Part shown: in pieces, positions 50,074 through 53,727 of the stretch
Numbering within the stretch: position 1 is the stretch's first letter
Layout of the letters: each line of letters opens with the position of its first letter
NCBI GenBank assembly: GCA_003225455.1
Contig: QIAB01000033.1
Span: 1-53,727 of the forward strand
Length of the DNA stretch: 53,727 nucleotides
Source of the DNA: Acidobacteriota bacterium
GTDB taxonomy: Bacteria > Acidobacteriota > Terriglobia > Terriglobales > Acidobacteriaceae
Direction: 5' to 3'
Made by a program: the position numbers and the translations under genes
Notes under the pieces: model-generated
Told to the model about the DNA's origin: nothing
Database searches by the model: none
The model's input: only the letters and a program-made list of their open reading frames with translations

Positions 50074-50108
50074 AGGCTTTTTCGCGGGCGGGGTCGCCCG
50101 CGCCACAC
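50066..50108. repeat. REP-like palindrome between convergent genes
   Basis: Outer arms GTGTGG/CCACAC and an inner perfect stem CGCGGGCG-gggt-CGCCCGCG (50083-50102). The left arm covers the last codons of the M13 gene and the right arm reaches the end of the TonB-family gene. No T tract suits a terminator. Confidence 0.65.
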
Positions 50109-51235
50109 TAACGCAGCTCGGCCTCTTCCATATTGCAGTAGAAACGGATACGCAGTTTGAGATATTGCCCGGCGAACTCATTGGGCAATGCCGGGAATGG
50201 ATCAGATGCTTTTATTCCGCCCCAGCCTGAGCGATCCAGCGGCGGGTCGCCAGAGGAATCGGTCAGCGCCATCCCGGTGATCCGGCCATCTCGGAGGATG
50301 TAAAATTCGATGGCGAACTTGCCTCTCTTCCCTGAAAAAAGCGCAGACTCGGGCAACTGGCGCACCCAATTAGCTTTAATCTCGCGAAGAATGCGGCTAA
50401 GGTATGGGCCGAAGTCGACACCCATCGTGTCGCTGAGAACCTCGGCTTGTCCTTGCGCGCGAGCTTTGCTTCCTTGATTTAGTCCGAAGTCGCCGTTATC
50501 ACCCCCGTAGCTGCCGCGATTGGCGAGGGCCGCACGCCCGGCCTCTTCAATGGCTGTTCCTGGAGACACCGTTTTCGTTTCGAAGCTTGGCTTGGGCGCT
50601 CTTACCGGTGGCGCCTCCAGCTTTGCGATTTGATCCTGATTTTGCGAAGGTGGAGTTGCGGCTGCGCCTGGCGACTGGTTTGGCTGTTGCTGCTGAGCTT
50701 GAGTATTCTGGGCTGGCGAAGGCGATGCCGCCGGTTGCTGAGGAGTTTGCGGAACACGTTGTCCAGGTGCTCCAGGCCGCGCACTATCTAGAATTTTCTT
50801 TAACTCCCGGCGATCCAGCTGCGGCGCGCGTGAGGTTGCGATGCGATTCTTATCAGAGATGCGATCGCTCTCGGGCGGTTTCGTCAGCTTCTGTTCGTCG
50901 GGTGGCAGTTCGAGAAACGTGAGTTCTTTCTGGCGCATCAAGTCATTCGGAGTCACCATAATTACCTGGCGTTTCGGCAGGTATCTCTCGATTCTTGGGC
51001 CGTTGACAGCCAGAATAATTAACGTGAGATGGACGACAACCGAGATCCAAAATGCTTCGCGCTGACGAGAGCGCGATAGGTCATCCTGCAGTTGGACGAG
51101 CAACCTGGGAACATCGTGCAGCCCGCGGAAAGCTGATTCCCAGCCCTCAACATCGTACAAATCCGCCGCGTGCGCTGGCGTGGACGTTGGCGGCGACGAA
51201 ACCGTGGGCCTGGGCGGAATTTCGGTCGTTGGCAT
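50108..51235 (-). CDS. TonB-family energy-transducer-like protein
   Basis: A 375-residue protein. A cytosolic lead is followed by one membrane span (EAFWISVVVHLTLIILAV), a long Pro/Gln-rich periplasmic linker (PQQPAASPSPAQNTQAQQQQ) and a C-terminal TonB-like domain: VDFGPYLSRILREIKANW, KFAIEFYILRDGRITGMALT and SGDPPLDRSGWGGIKASDPF. TonB-type proteins energise outer-membrane receptors such as the one at 4121-7501. The cytosolic lead of about 80 residues is longer than usual. No ExbB/ExbD genes are in the window. Confidence 0.85.
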   Translation of the reverse strand: MPTTEIPPRPTVSSPPTSTPAHAADLYDVEGWESAFRGLHDVPRLLVQLQDDLSRSRQREAFWISVVVHLTLIILAVNGPRIERYLPKRQVIMVTPNDLMRQKELTFLELPPDEQKLTKPPESDRISDKNRIATSRAPQLDRRELKKILDSARPGAPGQRVPQTPQQPAASPSPAQNTQAQQQQPNQSPGAAATPPSQNQDQIAKLEAPPVRAPKPSFETKTVSPGTAIEEAGRAALANRGSYGGDNGDFGLNQGSKARAQGQAEVLSDTMGVDFGPYLSRILREIKANWVRQLPESALFSGKRGKFAIEFYILRDGRITGMALTDSSGDPPLDRSGWGGIKASDPFPALPNEFAGQYLKLRIRFYCNMEEAELR

Positions 51236-51638
51236 CGAACTGCTGGTTTACCTTTGTTTAGACACGACCTGCCGCCCTTTCGTTGCTGGATGCAGCAACC
51301 CTGATCACGGGCGGGGTGTCGCGATGACTCGGCGCCTGCCTTTATTTTCGCATCTTTCCACGAATTCTGCGAAAGGCTGAAAGGACAGGCACTTACGAAC
51401 CGAACCTGACTCAACAATGGCCGATCAATGCAAAGCGTAACGCGAATTGCGGGAGGTGAACGTCAAAAAATGTAAAGCGATTTTGAACTCCAGACTTCTG
51501 CTGTACGGCGGGCGGAGTTGCACGGTGAAATCCCTGACCAGAACAGGTTTCTCGGCATGAGGGCTTAGGATCCATATGTTTGCGGACAAACCTGAACGTG
51601 CTCAATAGCCTCAAACATAGGTTACTGCGAGTTGGCGC
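51236..51638. other. Divergent intergenic region
   Basis: 403 bases between the TonB-family gene and the AsmA-like gene. It should hold two divergent promoters. No hidden gene or clear operator is seen. Confidence 0.5.
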
Positions 51639-53219
51639 ATGGCGATCGCACCCCCATCCTTACACCTTGACCGAAAGCATTTACGGCTACGACTGGCTCT
51701 GACTGTTGTAGCTGTGGTTGCCACGGTGGTTGGTATTGTCTTGGGAGTTCGTTGGCCATTCAGGGAATCCGCCGTCATCCAGTCACTCCAGGACGCCAGC
51801 TCCAGTCAAGTAACGATTCGGAACTTCCGTGGTGTTTATTTCCCCCACCCCGGCTGCGTTGCCGAACAAGTGACTTTCCGCCGCGAGCCATCCGACCCTG
51901 ACACGCCGCCACTCATTAGCGTCCGCAAGCTGACTGTCGAAGGCAGCTTTCTGGGTGTCATCACGAAACATGTCACGCTGATCCGCGCCGATGGCATGGA
52001 CGTGTTCATTCCGGCGCAGTCAACAAATCGGAGATTCCGAGCTTCCAGTAACGTAATCGTTGATAACTTGACTGTAAACGGTGCAACGCTGCAGTTTGGT
52101 TCCCGAACGCCGGACAAGCCGCCCACGAAGTTTGCCATCCATGACTTCACGTTCCGCAACATTGGCGGCCGAGGCCCCATACTGTTTCATGCGAAATTAT
52201 CAAATCCCGAGCCGCCCGGTGAAATTGATACCAACGGAAGGTTCGGACCTTGGAAGACCGGCGATCCTTTCCAAAGCCCTGTCTCCGGAGACTACTCCTT
52301 CCAGCATGCAGATCTTGGTGTGTTCAAGGGGATCGCCGGAATCCTGTCCTCGACCGGCAAGTTTCAAGGCGTGCTCAAACGCATCGCGGTTCAAGGCACA
52401 ACTGACACTCCCGATTTCAAAGTCACATCCAGCAGCCACCATGTCCGGTTGAAGACCCAATTCAAGGCATTTGTAAACGCATCGACTGGGGATGTCTTTC
52501 TCGATGAAGTGGATTCGGGTTTCGGAAGAACAACAATCCTGACTGCGGGCAGCATCGCACACCAGGCAGGTCAGAAAGGAAGGTTCACAGAGCTGAACAT
52601 GCAGGCAAAAGACGGACGCATTCAGGATCTCTTTGAGCTGTTCATTAAGGAGAGCCGATCTCCCATTGCCGGCGTGACTAGTTTCCGAGCCCATGTCTTG
52701 CTTCCGCCCAAGAAGCATCCCTTTTTCAAGAAAGTCCAGTTGAATGGCGATTTCGGCATCCAGGCCGGGGAATTTACAAAGTCGATCACACAACAGAATG
52801 TAGATAAGCTCAGCGCCGAATCTCGTGGTCAGAAGGACGACAATCCTGAAACTGTTCTTTCCAATCTGAAAGGACATGTGGAACTCGAAGATGGAATCGC
52901 TACATTTTCGAACCTTTCTTTCGGAGTGCCCGGAGCGCTCGCGCAAATGCAAGGAACCTATGATTTGATCTCGGAAAAGGTCGATCTTCACGGAACTCTG
53001 AAAATGGACGCCGCGGTTTCCCACACGGCGCACGGTCCTAAGGCACTGCTGTTCAAACTCGTGGATCCGTTTTTCAAGAGGAAACCCAGAGGGTCGGAAG
53101 TGCCGGTGAAGATCACAGGAACATACCGACATCCGTCATTCGGGTTGGACCTGGGCGGTGGCAAGAAAAACCGCAACGCAAAGGAATTGGAGCGCCTCTA
53201 CCAAAGCCGCAAGAAATGA
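51639..53219 (+). CDS. AsmA-like membrane protein
   Basis: A 526-residue protein. One N-terminal span (LALTVVAVVATVVGIVLGV) anchors a long beta-rich periplasmic part with repeating strands: VIQSLQDASSSQVTIRNFRG, VDNLTVNGATLQFGSRTPD, FKGIAGILSSTGKFQGVLKR and near the end AQMQGTYDLISEKVDLHGTL KMDAAVSHTAHG. The terminal SEKVDLHGTLKMDA stretch is the AsmA C-terminal repeat. AsmA-like proteins form lipid-transport bridges between membranes. Start ATG 51639 sits just before a short basic lead. A lipid-transfer role is inferred from family. Confidence 0.85.
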   Translation: MAIAPPSLHLDRKHLRLRLALTVVAVVATVVGIVLGVRWPFRESAVIQSLQDASSSQVTIRNFRGVYFPHPGCVAEQVTFRREPSDPDTPPLISVRKLTVEGSFLGVITKHVTLIRADGMDVFIPAQSTNRRFRASSNVIVDNLTVNGATLQFGSRTPDKPPTKFAIHDFTFRNIGGRGPILFHAKLSNPEPPGEIDTNGRFGPWKTGDPFQSPVSGDYSFQHADLGVFKGIAGILSSTGKFQGVLKRIAVQGTTDTPDFKVTSSSHHVRLKTQFKAFVNASTGDVFLDEVDSGFGRTTILTAGSIAHQAGQKGRFTELNMQAKDGRIQDLFELFIKESRSPIAGVTSFRAHVLLPPKKHPFFKKVQLNGDFGIQAGEFTKSITQQNVDKLSAESRGQKDDNPETVLSNLKGHVELEDGIATFSNLSFGVPGALAQMQGTYDLISEKVDLHGTLKMDAAVSHTAHGPKALLFKLVDPFFKRKPRGSEVPVKITGTYRHPSFGLDLGGGKKNRNAKELERLYQSRKK

Positions 53220-53269
53220 TTGCGCTTTGGTTTTCCGCAGCACAAGGCCCGTTCCGATGTGGCCAAGCT

Positions 53270-53686
53270 TCACGCTTTGAGTGCTTCGCGCTTGCGACGT
53301 GCTTCGCACTCTGCGCGCAGGCGCTCGTAATGCTTCGTTAGGCCCTCAAGTTCTCCGTCCGAGAGATGCTCAATACTGATCATTTCATTGTGCGCGCTGC
53401 GAATCGCCCGAATCACTTCGTCGAGTTTTAAATGCAGTGCACGAGCGTCCCGATTTTGAGTGTTTTGGATCAGAAAAACGACGAGAAATGTGATAACCGT
53501 CGTCGCAGTATTTATTACCAATTGCCAGGTATCGGAGTAATGAAAATAAGGACCTGCGGCGCCCCAAAGTATGATCGTGAACACAGCGAACACGAATGCC
53601 CAAGCCGATCCCACCCATCCGGCAGCCTTGGCGGCCATGGTTCCGAACCAAACACTGAACGTCTCATTTTCGTTGTTCCGTTTCAT
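53270..53686 (-). CDS. Low-affinity iron permease family protein
   Basis: A 138-residue protein with two membrane spans (GWVGSAWAFVFAVFTIILWG and LVINTATTVITFLVVFLIQN) and the family block QNTQNRDARALHLKLDEVIR in a cytosolic helix. It belongs to the low-affinity iron permease-like (Fet4-related) family, short bacterial form. ATG 53686 is preceded by GGTGGGCGG. An iron transport role is suggested by family name only; bacterial members are poorly tested. It converges with the AsmA-like gene. Confidence 0.88.
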   Translation of the reverse strand: MKRNNENETFSVWFGTMAAKAAGWVGSAWAFVFAVFTIILWGAAGPYFHYSDTWQLVINTATTVITFLVVFLIQNTQNRDARALHLKLDEVIRAIRSAHNEMISIEHLSDGELEGLTKHYERLRAECEARRKREALKA

Positions 53687-53727
53687 CCGCCCACCTCGTC
53701 CGGTACTCTTAGATGCGATGTGGCGCG

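Noticed and set aside
1-53727. CRISPR array or intact insertion sequence
   Set aside because: No regularly spaced repeats and no complete transposase gene are visible on either strand.

Overview
The window looks like a chromosomal segment of an Acidobacteriota bacterium, probably of the Terriglobales/Koribacter type. The reasons are a 1126-residue Oar-like TonB-dependent receptor with an N-terminal carboxypeptidase-regulatory domain, a CadC-like winged-helix membrane regulator, a DUF4015 protein, and many tiny helical or zinc-binding proteins of the kind that fill these genomes. The species cannot be fixed from sequence alone. The left edge cuts mraZ on the minus strand, so a division/cell-wall (dcw) cluster should lie just outside the window.

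Layout. 1-4 kb: partial mraZ, an intact VapBC pair, then a two-gene minus-strand cassette (serine alpha/beta hydrolase overlapping an unrecognised protein). The cassette lies between an ICMT-family methyltransferase gene and a relic of the same gene's 3' end. 4-16.9 kb: TonB-dependent receptor, YbjQ protein, CPXCG zinc protein, a frameshifted secreted phosphatase, a PLP decarboxylase with a MocR-type regulator, csaA, mnmG and ogt. 16.9-31.9 kb: an accessory zone of small genes with several internal duplications and decayed copies, plus a selenium-binding-protein operon, a response regulator, a cNMP-binding protein and a possible PEP-CTERM-like protein. 32.1-33.6 kb: tRNA-Arg(TCT), an integrase C-terminal relic and a displaced 45-bp tRNA 3' end. 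Together these read as a very small decayed integrative element. 33.7-39 kb: acyltransferase-like membrane protein, LemA, nucleotidyltransferase-like and TPM-domain proteins, and ilvE. 39-42 kb: brnTA with a nonsense-mutated toxin gene, then an oxyR/Dps-like ferritin divergon with a recognisable OxyR operator, and a ferredoxin. 42-53.7 kb: DUF4015 protein, a Clp-type AAA+ ATPase, miaA with a previously hidden 49-codon upstream gene, CadC-like regulator, DUF4097-like protein, M13 peptidase, TonB-family protein, AsmA-like protein and a low-affinity iron permease family protein.

How parts work together. OxyR probably senses peroxide through C199/C208 and drives the ferritin-like protein (and perhaps the ferredoxin) from a shared intergenic operator. 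The receptor and the TonB-family protein could serve outer-membrane uptake. MocR may control the adjacent decarboxylase. The strongest leads for unexplored biology are the hydrolase/unknown cassette with its flanking gene-end repeat, the miniature tRNA-Arg element and its unknown membrane-anchored cargo, palindromic inserts translated inside mnmG, and the small-gene duplication zone. Several genes carry single-base lesions (phosphatase, brnT, ICMT start, small relics), so base-calling error must be excluded before they are treated as real pseudogenes.
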